Shown: positions 15,835 to 24,253, counted from the first letter of the stretch. The stretch is DNA of 64,000 bases from JBBPZA01 sp963728925 (GCA_963728925.1 CAVSMB010000026.1:1-64000), one strand, 5' to 3'. Made by a program: numbers and translations. The notes: generated from the letters alone by a model not told the origin.

Positions 15835-16449
15835 TCAGGCCCGGTGGACGACCGCCGCCCAGATCTCGGTCAGCGTCCGCACCGCGGTCTGCGCCGACAC
15901 GCGCGGCTCGCGCCCGAAGGCGTCGAGGAGGTAGCTCTCGTTGAGCAGGTTGAGCGCGTGCGCGGTCTCGGCGACGTCCACGGGTGGAGGGTCGCCGGCG
16001 CCCGCGAGGCCGCGCAGGGCGCTGGCCACGAGATCGTCGAAGCGACCCCGCATCTCCCGCTGTCCGGGAGCGATCTGCTCGTCGCCCGCGGCCGCCTCGG
16101 CGATCGCCCGCAGCAGCGGTCCGTGGCGCCGGTAGACCTCCACCGCCGGCTCGATGGCCTCGCGCACGACGTCGGGATTGGCGCCCGCGCGCGCGCCCGC
16201 GAGCGCGAGCTGGGCCTCGTAGAGCTCCTCGATCGCCTCGCGGCCGGCTCGCAACAGCAGGTCGGCGAGGTCGTCGAAGTGGCGGTAGAAGATCGTGCGC
16301 CCGAACCCGGCCTCGCGCATGACCTCGTCGACGCTCAGCTCGGCGTAGGAGCGCCGGCGGACGAGCTCGGTCGCGACCGCGACGGTCCGCGCCCGGCTCG
16401 CTTCTCGGGTTTGACGGGCGCGAGCGCGGTACGTCGTCGCCGCGGGCAT
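15835..16449 (-). CDS. TetR-family transcriptional regulator
   Basis: 204 aa. The N-terminal helix-turn-helix is typical (YAELSVDEVMREAGFGRTIF followed by YRHFDDLADLL), and the rest is the helical ligand-binding and dimerisation domain. Such proteins repress neighbouring genes until a small molecule binds. It begins one base after the stop of the secreted sulfatase partner (16451-17542), so the run sulfatase, partner, TetR, 152-aa protein may be one operon. Its ligand and operator cannot be identified. Confidence 0.85.
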   Translation of the reverse strand: MPAATTYRARARQTREASRARTVAVATELVRRRSYAELSVDEVMREAGFGRTIFYRHFDDLADLLLRAGREAIEELYEAQLALAGARAGANPDVVREAIEPAVEVYRRHGPLLRAIAEAAAGDEQIAPGQREMRGRFDDLVASALRGLAGAGDPPPVDVAETAHALNLLNESYLLDAFGREPRVSAQTAVRTLTEIWAAVVHRA

Positions 16450-16450
16450 C

Positions 16451-17542
16451 TCAGTAGGTCGCGACGCCGTCGATCGTGATCCGGCCCGACTGGCCGTCGA
16501 GCGTGTTGCGGTCGGAGACGTGCAGGTCGCGGCCCGAGATCCGGCGGTAGTCGCCGGTGCCGCCGGCGAAGCGCGCGGTGCCTCGCGCGCTCAGCATGCC
16601 TGCGGCGATCGTGTAGGGCGTCGAGAACGTGCCGAAGGCGGATCCGCGCGCACCGTCGAGGCGGAAGGTGCCGGTGAGCCGCGAGCGCCCGAAGCTTGCC
16701 GTCAGGGCGATCGTGCCGCGGCCGAACGGCGCGCCGACGATGGTCCCGCGATCCTCGATCTGCCCGGGGCCCGGTGTCCCCACCGAGCGCGTCCTCCCGG
16801 TCACCGACACCCGGTGGCGCGCCCGCGCCGCAGGCGGGCGCGCGGAGGGCAGGAGCTGGTAGGTGTTCTGGAGCTCGTCCTGGACGATCGTCGCGCTGCC
16901 CTTCGCCGCCACCACCAGGGCGCACCGCAGCCGGCGCGTGCGGTAGCGCCAGCCCCGGGGCAGCGTGAGCCGCCGGCCGAGCGAGGGCAGCGCGGCGAGG
17001 GTCAGCGTCCGGTCGCGGATCTGGGCGTAGCTCTGCATCACGTAGCGGTCCCCGCCGGGCGCCACGAGCTCGTAGATCCGGCGCCCGCGCTGATAGCGCC
17101 AGGTGTTGCGTCGGGCCACGGTGCGCTCGGTGTAGGGGACCTGGGCCAGCTCGGCCGCGGTGCGGATCGGGATCGTCGCGACCTTGCGCATGCGCAGGCC
17201 GTCGAAGGAGCGCGCGCCGCCGGTGTCCCCGGCGGCCGCGTCGATCACCCAGTGGCGCGGGCCGTTGAGGACGACGGCGCTGTCGCCGAGCTGCCTGGCC
17301 AGCGTGGCGGCGTCGAAGGCGTTCCACTGCGCCTTCGGGCAGCGGTTGAGGCCGATCGTGTTCCAGACGGTGACGACGACGTCGGGGACCGCGCCCTTGA
17401 CCTCGAGGATCTCGCAGTAGCGAACGTCGTGCAGGCCCGTCTCGCCGCGCTGCGCCGCGTGGGCCGCGCCGGCGGGGACGACGGCCGCGCCGCTGAGGAG
17501 CACGGCGGCGAGGGCCGCACGGACGGCGCGGCGGCGGGTCAC
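16451..17542 (-). CDS. Secreted protein coupled to sulfatase, with C-terminal barrel-like repeat domain
   Basis: 363 aa from GTG 17542, which overlaps the sulfatase stop by four bases (GTGA), so translation is coupled. Signal peptide AALAAVLLSGAAVVPAGA. The N-terminal domain has VRYCEILEVKG, VWNTIGLNRCPKAQW and VVLNGPRHWVIDA, a pattern I recall from exported proteins of unknown function. The C-terminal ~110 residues are beta-rich (GTFRLDGARGSAFGTF, GTARFAGGTGDYRRISGRDL, NTLDGQSGRITIDG), resembling small beta-barrel domains such as the allene-oxide-cyclase-like fold. Role unknown; the coupling suggests work on the same extracellular substrate as the sulfatase. Confidence 0.7.
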   Translation of the reverse strand: MTRRRAVRAALAAVLLSGAAVVPAGAAHAAQRGETGLHDVRYCEILEVKGAVPDVVVTVWNTIGLNRCPKAQWNAFDAATLARQLGDSAVVLNGPRHWVIDAAAGDTGGARSFDGLRMRKVATIPIRTAAELAQVPYTERTVARRNTWRYQRGRRIYELVAPGGDRYVMQSYAQIRDRTLTLAALPSLGRRLTLPRGWRYRTRRLRCALVVAAKGSATIVQDELQNTYQLLPSARPPAARARHRVSVTGRTRSVGTPGPGQIEDRGTIVGAPFGRGTIALTASFGRSRLTGTFRLDGARGSAFGTFSTPYTIAAGMLSARGTARFAGGTGDYRRISGRDLHVSDRNTLDGQSGRITIDGVATY

Positions 17543-19140
17543 GGCCGCACGTCGCACGTGCGCCCCCGGCAGCGCTCGAGCCTGGCCAGCTTCGCTGCGA
17601 GGCGCGCCTTGACCGCAGCGTAGGCCGGGTCGGCGGCGAGGTTGTTCAGCTGCGAGGGATCCTGGCGGCGGTCGTAGAGCTCCTGGTCGCCGGTCTCGCG
17701 GTAGACGACGTAGGTGTAGCGATCGGTCCGCACGCCGCGGTAGGGGCGGTCCCACGCGTTGTTCGGGATGTTGTCCTGCTCGAAGAGCGGCGCGAGCGCC
17801 TCGATCTCGATGGCCCGATCGGGGCGTGCGGCGGGGTCGCGGACGGTGGACAGGAGCGAGACGCCGTCCATGACGCGGCCGGGCTTCGCCCGGCCGGCGT
17901 CGAGCAGCGTCGGTGCGAAGTCGACGTTGGACACCTGCCCCCGAACCGTCCGCGCGGCCGGGATGCCGGGGCCGCGGAGGATGAGCGGGACGCGCAGCGA
18001 CTCCTCGTAGGGCAGGAACTTGTCGCCGGGGATGCGGTGCTGGCCCTGGAGCCACCCGTTGTCCGAGACGAAGACGATCAAAGTGTTGTCGAGCTGGTCG
18101 GTGTCGCGCAGGATCCTCACCAGCCGCGCGACGTGGTCGTCGACCGCGCGCAGCGCGCCGATCCGCCCCTCGTAGTCGAGCTGGAGCTGGGCGATCTGGG
18201 CCTTGGTGAGGGAGGGCGCGTGGTCGCGCATGTTCGAGGGCTTGGTGGCGAAGGTGGCGTCGCTCTCGTTGAAGCTGGGCGGGCGCGGGAGCCGATAGCG
18301 CGAGCTGCGCGTGGCGTAGCGCGGGGCGGGGCGGGGATCGCGACCCTTGCGGCCGAGGATCGTCGTCGCGACGTCCTCGCGGTGCGGCGCCGCCGGCGCC
18401 CACCAGATGAAGAACGGCTTGGCGGAGCTCCGCTGGGAGGCGACGAGGTCCTCGGTGATCCTGCCGGTGACGTCCGGGGAGTAGTCGCTCGGCTTCTCCG
18501 AGCCGAAGTCGGTGTAGGGACCGGGGCCGAAGATCTCGCGCGTCTTGGCCAGCACCCCGGCCAGCCCGCTGGGATTCGGGATCACCTCGATCTTGGCGAA
18601 CTCGACGAGCTTGCGAGCGAAGGCGGCGTCGCCCCACGTCTTGAGGCGCCCGTCGCGGTTCATCACGAAGTTGTAGTAGTCGTAGGCCGAGACGTCGAGC
18701 AGCCCGCGCCAGACGTCGAAGCCCCTGGGCACCTCGCCGTGGGCGTCGCGCGCGCCGTAGCCGTTCAGCCACTTGCCGATCAGTGCGGTGCGGTACCCGG
18801 CGCTGTGCAGCCACGCCGGCAGGACATTGCCCCGGTTCTTGAAGCCGTACCAGCCGTAGGGCCAGAAGTTCCCTGCGACGCCGTGGTTGTGCGCGTACTG
18901 CCCGGTGATGAACGTGGCCCGCGACGGGCAGCAGAGCGGGAACGAGTCGACCGCGTCGGCGAACGTCGTGCCCTTCGCCGCCAGCAGCCGGCGGACGTTC
19001 GGCATCTTCGCGACGTCCGCGGTCGCCTGGTCGTCGGTCATCACGACGAGGATGTTCGGGCGCCCGTCCCTGGCCCCGGCGCCGGTCGGGCGCGCCTGCG
19101 CCGCGCTCGGCAGCACGAGCACGAGCACGGCGAGCACCAC
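17539..19140 (-). CDS. Secreted S1-family sulfatase
   Basis: 533 aa exported sulfatase. Signal sequence VLAVLVLVLPSAAQA; metal-binding NILVVMTDDQ; formylglycine motif PLCCPSRATF; IVFVSDNGWLQGQHR with further active-site residues; C-terminal ETGDQELYDRRQDPSQLNNL typical of the family. The GTG at 19140 is the first standard start, but the same frame is open back to a CTG 45 bases earlier that would give a more complete leader (PSSRTLTTLVVLAVL), so the true start may be further upstream. It is followed with a 4-base overlap by the secreted partner. It differs strongly from the sulfatase at 57-1538. Substrate unknown. Confidence 0.9.
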   Translation of the reverse strand: MVLAVLVLVLPSAAQARPTGAGARDGRPNILVVMTDDQATADVAKMPNVRRLLAAKGTTFADAVDSFPLCCPSRATFITGQYAHNHGVAGNFWPYGWYGFKNRGNVLPAWLHSAGYRTALIGKWLNGYGARDAHGEVPRGFDVWRGLLDVSAYDYYNFVMNRDGRLKTWGDAAFARKLVEFAKIEVIPNPSGLAGVLAKTREIFGPGPYTDFGSEKPSDYSPDVTGRITEDLVASQRSSAKPFFIWWAPAAPHREDVATTILGRKGRDPRPAPRYATRSSRYRLPRPPSFNESDATFATKPSNMRDHAPSLTKAQIAQLQLDYEGRIGALRAVDDHVARLVRILRDTDQLDNTLIVFVSDNGWLQGQHRIPGDKFLPYEESLRVPLILRGPGIPAARTVRGQVSNVDFAPTLLDAGRAKPGRVMDGVSLLSTVRDPAARPDRAIEIEALAPLFEQDNIPNNAWDRPYRGVRTDRYTYVVYRETGDQELYDRRQDPSQLNNLAADPAYAAVKARLAAKLARLERCRGRTCDVRP

Positions 19141-19301
19141 GAGCGTGGTGAGAGTCCTCGAGGACGGCAGGCGACGACCCTAACGGCCTGTGTCACACCG
19201 CGTCGACGCCATCCTCGGCGCGGCTTTCACCCCGAACGTATGATGCGAGCGCCACGCCCGCGGGCACCGTTGCGGGCGACGCCGACGAAACGGAGGCAGG
19301 A

Positions 19302-19748
19302 ATGGAAGCCCACGACGAGGAGCTCGGGCCCGTCGACATCGTGGTCATCGCCTATCCCGCGGGCTCGCCGATGACGGGCGAGGCCGCCCCCATCCTGGTC
19401 GACCTCGCGCAGCGCGGGATCATCCGCGTGCTCGACGCGATGTTCGTCCTGAAGGAGGAGGACGGGAGGTTCGTGGGCTTCCAGGCCACCGACCTCGACG
19501 ACAAGGACGTTGGCGACTTCCGCGTCTTCGAGGGCTCCTCCTCGGGGCTGCTCGGCGACGACGACGTCGCGACGGCAGCCGAGGCGCTCGAGCCCGGCAG
19601 CGCGGCGGCGATCATCGTCTATGAGAATCGCTGGGCGGCGCCCTTCGCCGCCGCCGTGCGGCGCAACGGCGGGGTGCTCGTCGACAGCCAGCGCATCCCC
19701 GTCGCCGACCTGATCAGCGCCCTCGACGCCGTCGAAGCGACGGCCTGA
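19302..19748 (+). CDS. DUF6325 family protein
   Basis: 148 aa soluble protein matching the actinobacterial DUF6325 pattern: GPVDIVVIAYPAG at the start, LAQRGIIRVLDAMFVLKEED, FEGSSSGLLGDDDV, LEPGSAAAIIVYENRWAAPF and a final helix with RRNGGVLVDSQRIPV. The family has no known activity. AGGAGG (AGGCAGGA) lies close to ATG 19302. It is followed 18 bases later by a SHOCT-domain protein, a pairing common in actinobacteria, often near stress-related genes. Confidence 0.8.
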   Translation: MEAHDEELGPVDIVVIAYPAGSPMTGEAAPILVDLAQRGIIRVLDAMFVLKEEDGRFVGFQATDLDDKDVGDFRVFEGSSSGLLGDDDVATAAEALEPGSAAAIIVYENRWAAPFAAAVRRNGGVLVDSQRIPVADLISALDAVEATA

Positions 19749-19766
19749 CCGAAAGGACGATCTCTC

Positions 19767-20054
19767 ATGCCCGGATTGCTCCGCGGGATCGCCCGCACCG
19801 CCGTCATCGCCGGCACCGCGACCACCGTCTCGAACCGCGTCAGCCGCCGCCAGGCCAACAAGTGGGCGGCGCAGGACCAGCCGCAGGAGCCCCAGTACCA
19901 GGAGCCGCCCCCGCAGTACCAGCAGGCGCCGCCTCCCGCCCAGACCGAGGACGACCGCTTCCAGAAGCTCAAGGAGCTCGGAGAGCTCAAGGAGCAGGGC
20001 GTCCTCACCGACGCGGAGTTCGCCGCTGAGAAGGCGAAGATCCTGCAGGGGTAG
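19767..20054 (+). CDS. SHOCT-domain protein
   Basis: 95 aa. The N-terminal helix (IARTAVIAGTATTVSNRVS) is followed by a Gln/Pro-rich linker (QPQEPQYQEPPPQYQQ) and a C-terminal SHOCT domain (KLKELGELKEQGVLTDAEF, then AAEKAKILQG), a short oligomerisation motif. GAAAGGAC upstream serves as ribosome binding site. Co-transcribed with the DUF6325 gene. It converges with the encapsulin gene, 7 bases apart. Confidence 0.85.
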   Translation: MPGLLRGIARTAVIAGTATTVSNRVSRRQANKWAAQDQPQEPQYQEPPPQYQQAPPPAQTEDDRFQKLKELGELKEQGVLTDAEFAAEKAKILQG

Positions 20055-20061
20055 GGCGCGC

Positions 20062-20865
20062 TCAGCCGCCCAGCGCCACCGCCGCCTCCGGCGTCGCGAC
20101 CCGGAAGGTGAAGGTCTCCTCCAGGTACAGCCGCACGGCGTCGGCGTCGTGGTCGCGATAGCCGACGGACAGGTCCTGCCCCGAGGAGAGGAGGAAGTCC
20201 CCGCCACGCAGGCTGAGGACGATCGCCCCGCGCACGCCGGGCGCCCACACCACGGGGCCGCCGAGGATCTTCGCAAGGTGGTCGAGCACGAGGTAGCCCC
20301 CGTGCTCGGTCGTCTCGATCACGCCGGTGTAGCCCTCGGGCCCGAGCGCGAGGCCGTAGGGGCCACCGATCCCGGCGCCGCGCAGCAGCTCGACGGCCTT
20401 GGCCACGTGGCTCGGATAGGCGTCGAAATCGTCGCCGAGCTCGATCGACGGGTGGGTCGACGCCTCGGTCACGCCGGCGATCCCGGCCTCGTCGAAGCCG
20501 TGGAACACCGCGACGTTCTCGGCCTCCGCGATCCGCTGCGCCGACTCGTCCAGGCTCGTCAGGTCGACGTCCTGCGCTCCGCGGTCGCCCGCGGCCAGCT
20601 CGTCGCGCGAGACGGCGAAGTCGCTGTGCAGCTCCACGAGCGGCAGCACGCGGCGCCGGCGGGCACCGACCCCGTCGGCCGTCGTCGTGGCGAGGGCCTC
20701 GGTGCGCCCGAGGTTCGTGGCCGAGAGCTCCCAGCCGTGCGGGCCCGAGAAGTCGACGAGCTTGCGCGCGGCGAGCCCGACGGTCAGGCGCTCGCGCGCC
20801 TCCTGGTCGAGCAGGCTCCATCCTGCGTCGGTGATCGGCGCGGCCGACCGCAGCAGATGGTTCAT
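20062..20865 (-). CDS. Encapsulin shell protein (family 1)
   Basis: 267 aa HK97-fold protein that self-assembles into a hollow shell enclosing cargo enzymes in the cytoplasm. The family signature is clear: NHLLRSAAPITDAGW at the N-terminus, LAARKLVDFSGPHGWELSA, VLPLVELHSDFAVSRDEL, ENVAVFHGFDEAGIAGV, GPYGLALGPEGYTGVIE and a C-terminal TFTFRVATPEAA. Length is normal for one-component T=1 or T=3 shells. ATG 20865 overlaps the end of the cargo gene by four bases (ATGA), so shell and cargo are translated together. Cargo loading is explained by the C-terminal tag on the upstream protein. Confidence 0.95.
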   Translation of the reverse strand: MNHLLRSAAPITDAGWSLLDQEARERLTVGLAARKLVDFSGPHGWELSATNLGRTEALATTTADGVGARRRRVLPLVELHSDFAVSRDELAAGDRGAQDVDLTSLDESAQRIAEAENVAVFHGFDEAGIAGVTEASTHPSIELGDDFDAYPSHVAKAVELLRGAGIGGPYGLALGPEGYTGVIETTEHGGYLVLDHLAKILGGPVVWAPGVRGAIVLSLRGGDFLLSSGQDLSVGYRDHDADAVRLYLEETFTFRVATPEAAVALGG

Positions 20866-21254
20866 GACCCCTGCCCCGCGAGGCTCCCGATCCCCAGCGC
20901 GCCCGACGGGTCGCCGGGGCGCGCCTCGTCTGCGTCGCCCTCGGTCGCCTCCTCCTCGGCCGCCTCCCCGTGCTCGACGATGTCCCCGGGCTGGAACAGG
21001 ATGCCCTGCGCGATCTCGCGCCAGATCGGCGTTCGGCGCAGCAGGAACTCGAGGTTCATCGCGAAGTGCTTGAACTCCTCGCCCTGGGCGTCCTGCATGA
21101 CCGCGCGTGCCTGGGCGTCGGGCTCGACCGCGAGGCGCTGCTCGTACCAGCCGATCGCCTCCGCCTCCTCGGTCAGCGACGCGCACATGCGGGCGAAGGT
21201 CCGCGTGCCCGCGGGCAGCTCCTCGGGCGGCTCGTGGTACTGGTCGAAGCCCAT
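20862..21254 (-). CDS. Encapsulated ferritin-like protein (EncFtn), encapsulin cargo
   Basis: 130 aa. The half-ferritin of the EncFtn family: two helices with ASLTEEAEAIGWYEQRLAVE and GEEFKHFAMNLEFLLRR carry the Glu and ExxH ligands of the diiron site, which forms between two subunits and oxidises Fe2+ for storage in the shell. After an acidic linker the C-terminus ends DPSGALGIGSLAGQGS, matching the encapsulin loading peptide (LGIGSL). ATG 21254 has GAGGTG seven bases upstream and is preferred to the TTG one codon earlier. It lies between the DUF1992 gene and encapsulin in one operon. Confidence 0.93.
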   Translation of the reverse strand: MGFDQYHEPPEELPAGTRTFARMCASLTEEAEAIGWYEQRLAVEPDAQARAVMQDAQGEEFKHFAMNLEFLLRRTPIWREIAQGILFQPGDIVEHGEAAEEEATEGDADEARPGDPSGALGIGSLAGQGS

Positions 21255-21258
21255 CAAT

Positions 21259-21780
21259 TCACCTCGGTGGGTTGGAGTCCTCGGGGATCGGATCGGTCAG
21301 CTCGGCGGGGAAGTGCTCGAGCACCCACCCCTCGTCGAGCTCGCGCTTGCGGTAGGAGCGCCCGTTCAACCGCACGTAATCGCCGGTGCGCACGTCGACC
21401 GGCAGATCTCGCTCCATCGGGAACCAGTCGTTGTGCTGGCGGATCAGATCGTTCAGGTCGTCGAAGCGCCGCGAGCTCGCGTGCTCGCGCCAGCGCGCCG
21501 CGAATGCCGCTTCGTCGCTCCCGCAGGCCGCCCGCAGCCGCCGATGGTCGTCGGCCAGGCGCCGCTTCTGGCTCGCGATCCCCCGCTCAATCTCCACGAT
21601 GCGGTCCATCCATCGCGGGCGCAGCCCCGCCTGGAAGTAGCCCTCCAGCGAGCGCCGCGTCTGGCGCGTGCGGCGCGAGAGCGGCTTGCCGATGCCCGGG
21701 GCGCCGTCGAGCCCCTTCTCGACCAGCCGCTCGACGGCTGTCTTGCGCTCCTCCGAGGGGATGTCGCGGTCGTCGGCCAC
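21259..21780 (-). CDS. DUF1992-like protein in the encapsulin operon
   Basis: 173 aa from GTG 21780. The segment LDGAPGIGKPLSRR followed by LRPRWMDRIVEIERGIASQK matches the core of DUF1992 (DnaJ-homologue subfamily C28 domain, G-x-GKPL and W-x-x-I-x-x-E). The second half, LNDLIRQHNDWFPMERDLPV and then NGRSYRKRELDEGWVLEHF, is less familiar. No signal peptide. It ends four bases before EncFtn, so it is probably made with the iron store; a chaperone-like or shell-assembly role is only a guess. Confidence 0.65.
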   Translation of the reverse strand: MADDRDIPSEERKTAVERLVEKGLDGAPGIGKPLSRRTRQTRRSLEGYFQAGLRPRWMDRIVEIERGIASQKRRLADDHRRLRAACGSDEAAFAARWREHASSRRFDDLNDLIRQHNDWFPMERDLPVDVRTGDYVRLNGRSYRKRELDEGWVLEHFPAELTDPIPEDSNPPR

Positions 21781-21876
21781 GTCGCTCGCTGAACTGTAGG
21801 GCCGGCGGTGCGATGCCGCCTCGCAGGATCTCGCCCAGGCGCAGGACGCGTGCGGCGATGGGCGAACCCGGAACCC

Positions 21877-22086
21877 ATGACGACCCGACCGCGGGCTTCT
21901 CGCCCGTCCCCACCCCACCCCGAGGGCCCCGCCGCGTGGGCCGATCCGGTGGACCTGCTGCGCTGGCCCAAGGGCACCGAGCGCATCCACGCCGAGCGGG
22001 TCGCCACGCCGGGACCCGCGCGCCCGCGGCCGCGGCCGCGGCCGCGGCCGCCGGTCGCGCCGCTCGACCCGCCGGAATACCGCTAG
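21877..22086 (+). CDS. Small proline/arginine-rich hypothetical protein
   Basis: 69 aa from ATG 21877, with DLLRWPKGTERIHAERVATP as the most protein-like part and a (PR)n tract near the C-terminus encoded by repeated gcggcc (22023-22048). No family recognised. It lies 45 bases before the MetE-like gene on the same strand. Codon bias fits a real gene but the low complexity makes this weak. Confidence 0.4.
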   Translation: MTTRPRASRPSPPHPEGPAAWADPVDLLRWPKGTERIHAERVATPGPARPRPRPRPRPPVAPLDPPEYR

Positions 22087-22130
22087 CCCGCATACTCCAG
22101 GCTCTCCGTTCCGCGAGCCAGGAGCCGCCG

Positions 22131-23177
22131 ATGTCAACGTCCGTCCCTTCGCCGACCGGCGCCCATCTGGTCGGCAGCGTCCCGCTGGCCGACGCCGCCG
22201 AGGTGTTCACCGTCGCAGCCGGGGAGCTGGGCTCACACTTGCGCCGGATCCCCGACGGCGAGACCGGGAGCCGGACGATCTGGATCGCCTGGCAGGGGGA
22301 CGTCTTCGCCGGCCACCCCGACCTCGAGGTCGACCCCCCGCCCGAGGGGCAGTACGCGCCGCTGGACCGCTTCCGGATCCGCGACGGGGTGGACGCCGGC
22401 GGCCTGCGCTTCGAGCGGCTGGGCTACGCGGACGCCGCCATCGCCTCCTACCGGGACTTCGAGCGGCTCAAGCGCGCGGGCGCGATCCCCGCCCACATCC
22501 GCTTCCAGGTCAGCCTCCCGACGCCGGCGGCGCCGGTCACCCAGTTCGTCTCGCCCGCGTGGCAGGCGCTCGTCGAGCCGGCCTACGAGGAGGCGCTCCT
22601 GCGCGAGCTCGACGAGATCGTCGCCGCCATCCCCCACGACCAGCTCGCGGTGCAGTGGGACGTCGCCATCGAGATGGGCTTCTGGGAGGCCGTCGGCGGC
22701 CTCTTCACCCCGTGGTTCGAGCCCGTCCGCGAGGGCGTGGTCGAGCGCCTGGCACGCGTCGCCGCGCGCGTGCCCGACGACGTCGAGCTCGGCTTCCACC
22801 TCTGCTACGGCGACTACGGCCACGAGCACTTCGTCCAGCCGCGCGACGCGGGCGCGCTCGCCGAGGTCGCGAACGCGGTGTCCGCCGCGGTGGCGCGCCC
22901 CATCGCCTGGATCCACTTGCCCGTGCCGCGCGATCGCGACGACGACGCCTACTTCGCGCCCCTCGCCGGCCTCGCGCTCCACGACGAGACCGAGCTCTAC
23001 CTCGGGCTCGTCCATGCCACCGACGGCGAGGCCGGGACCCGGCGGCGCATCGAAGCCGCGCGGGCGGTGGTGCCCGCCTTCGGGGTGGCGACCGAGTGCG
23101 GCTTCGGCCGGCGCCCCAGCGAGCAGGTGCGCCCGCTGCTGGCCATCCACCGCGCAGTGGTGGACGCGCCGGGCTGA
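22131..23177 (+). CDS. MetE/UROD-like TIM-barrel protein
   Basis: 348 aa from ATG 22131 with AGGAG seven bases upstream. It resembles the cobalamin-independent methionine synthase / uroporphyrinogen decarboxylase barrel superfamily: LVGSVPLADAAEVF and RRIPDGETGSRTIWIAWQ at the start, VQWDVAIEMGFWE in the middle, FHLCYGDYGHEHF, and FGVATECGFGRRPSEQ at the C-terminus where MetE carries a zinc-ligand Cys. Only one such Cys and a His-containing motif are present, so methyl transfer is possible but unproven. It stands alone. Confidence 0.6.
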   Translation: MSTSVPSPTGAHLVGSVPLADAAEVFTVAAGELGSHLRRIPDGETGSRTIWIAWQGDVFAGHPDLEVDPPPEGQYAPLDRFRIRDGVDAGGLRFERLGYADAAIASYRDFERLKRAGAIPAHIRFQVSLPTPAAPVTQFVSPAWQALVEPAYEEALLRELDEIVAAIPHDQLAVQWDVAIEMGFWEAVGGLFTPWFEPVREGVVERLARVAARVPDDVELGFHLCYGDYGHEHFVQPRDAGALAEVANAVSAAVARPIAWIHLPVPRDRDDDAYFAPLAGLALHDETELYLGLVHATDGEAGTRRRIEAARAVVPAFGVATECGFGRRPSEQVRPLLAIHRAVVDAPG

Positions 23178-23190
23178 GCGCGAACGCCAC

Positions 23191-23438
23191 TCAGTGGCAG
23201 GTGCCGAGGGCGCGCCGCTGGCCGCCGGGCGGGCGAAGCTCGCGCACCGTTCCGTCGAAGCTCGTGACGTAGAGCCGGTCCGAGGGCCGTCCTGAGCGGC
23301 AGCCGAACTTGACCGCCGACGGGTTGGCCAGGCCGCGGGCGATGACACACGACCGGCCCGTGCGCGGATTCACTCGCCGGCCGCCGCCGTAGCCGCGACC
23401 GCGATCACCGCCGTCCCTGGCCGACGTCCTGCGAGCAT
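23191..23438 (-). pseudogene. Remnant of a secreted beta-propeller protein
   Basis: The last ~55 codons read RTGRSCVIARGLANPSAVKF, then DRLYVTSFDGTVRELRPPGG and a stop at 23191, like the last blade of an SMP-30/NHL-type propeller. Upstream, in another frame, ATG 23438 opens a short signal-peptide-like sequence (MLAGRRPGTAVIAVAATAAA) that stops at once. A signal sequence joined out of frame to the final blade suggests a large internal deletion. The L,D-transpeptidase gene starts beyond it on the other strand. Confidence 0.45.
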
Positions 23439-23526
23439 CGCGCGACCCTACTGGCCTGCGCCCGCCGAGGGCGGCGGCCAGGACCGCAGTCCGTGGGTGG
23501 GGGCCGCGGGCGAGTACGATCGCCGC

Positions 23527-24240
23527 GTGCGCGGCCGCTTCTCGCTCACCCTTGCGCTGCCGTTGGCGGCGCTGCTCGTGGCGCACGCCGCGCCGGCGGG
23601 CGCCACCCCGGTCGTGCGGGTCTCCGACGAGCGGACCAGCACGACGTGGGCCTACGTCCGGGAGCGGGTCAAGGTCCGCCGGGCGCCGCGCTCGTCGTCC
23701 AAGCTGCTCGCGCGGCTGCGGACCACGACCTACGTCGGGTGGGACGAGGTCGTGCTCGTGCTCGCGCGAACGACGGAGGCGGGGCGCGAGTGGGCGCTGG
23801 TCCGCTACGCCGGGTTCGGGTCGCCCCGCGGGTGGGTCTCCGCCTCCGCCCTGGAGCGGGGTGGCCTGAGCCACGCGCAGGTCGTGGTCGACCGTCGCCG
23901 GCGTACGGTGACCGCCTCCGTCGGTGGCCGCGTGCGCTTCCGCGCGCCGGCGGGTGTGGGGGCCCCCGGCTCACCGACCCCCTCCGGGCGCACGTTCCTG
24001 CGCGAGCGGCTCGTGCCGGCCCGCAAGGGCGGGATCTACGGCGCCTTGGCCTTCGGGCTCGGGATCTACACGCCCTTCCGCACCGACTGGCCGGGCGGCG
24101 GGCAGGTCGGGCTGCACGGCACCAACGAGCCGGGCCTGATCCCGGGCTTGATCTCCAACGGCTGCGTCCGGCTACGCAACCGCGACGTGCTGCGCCTCGA
24201 CCGGATCGTGGACGTCGGCACTCCCGTGCTCATCCGCTGA
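23527..24240 (+). CDS. L,D-transpeptidase (YkuD domain)
   Basis: 237 aa exported enzyme that cross-links peptidoglycan stem peptides (3-3 links) or acts on muropeptides. Signal peptide LTLALPLAALLVAHAAPAGA. An SH3-like N-terminal domain (YVRERVKVRRAPRSSSKLLA) precedes the YkuD domain, whose catalytic motif is complete: GLHGTNEPGLIP followed by SNGCVRLRNRDV, giving the H...S-x-G-C-x-R signature with the nucleophile Cys. GTG 23527 is chosen so the signal peptide begins normally; GTG 23497 is also open. No neighbour explains its specific role. Confidence 0.9.
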   Translation: MRGRFSLTLALPLAALLVAHAAPAGATPVVRVSDERTSTTWAYVRERVKVRRAPRSSSKLLARLRTTTYVGWDEVVLVLARTTEAGREWALVRYAGFGSPRGWVSASALERGGLSHAQVVVDRRRRTVTASVGGRVRFRAPAGVGAPGSPTPSGRTFLRERLVPARKGGIYGALAFGLGIYTPFRTDWPGGGQVGLHGTNEPGLIPGLISNGCVRLRNRDVLRLDRIVDVGTPVLIR

Positions 24241-24253
24241 GGCAGGGCGCGGG

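Noticed and set aside
16451..18814. 787-codon frame joining the sulfatase partner to upstream sequence
   Set aside because: The upstream half is an out-of-frame shadow of the second sulfatase; the real start is GTG 17542 with signal peptide and GTGA overlap.
22018..22052. gcggcc repeat as possible CRISPR or regulatory array
   Set aside because: Only a short simple repeat encoding a Pro-Arg tract; no spacer structure. No CRISPR array was seen anywhere in the window.
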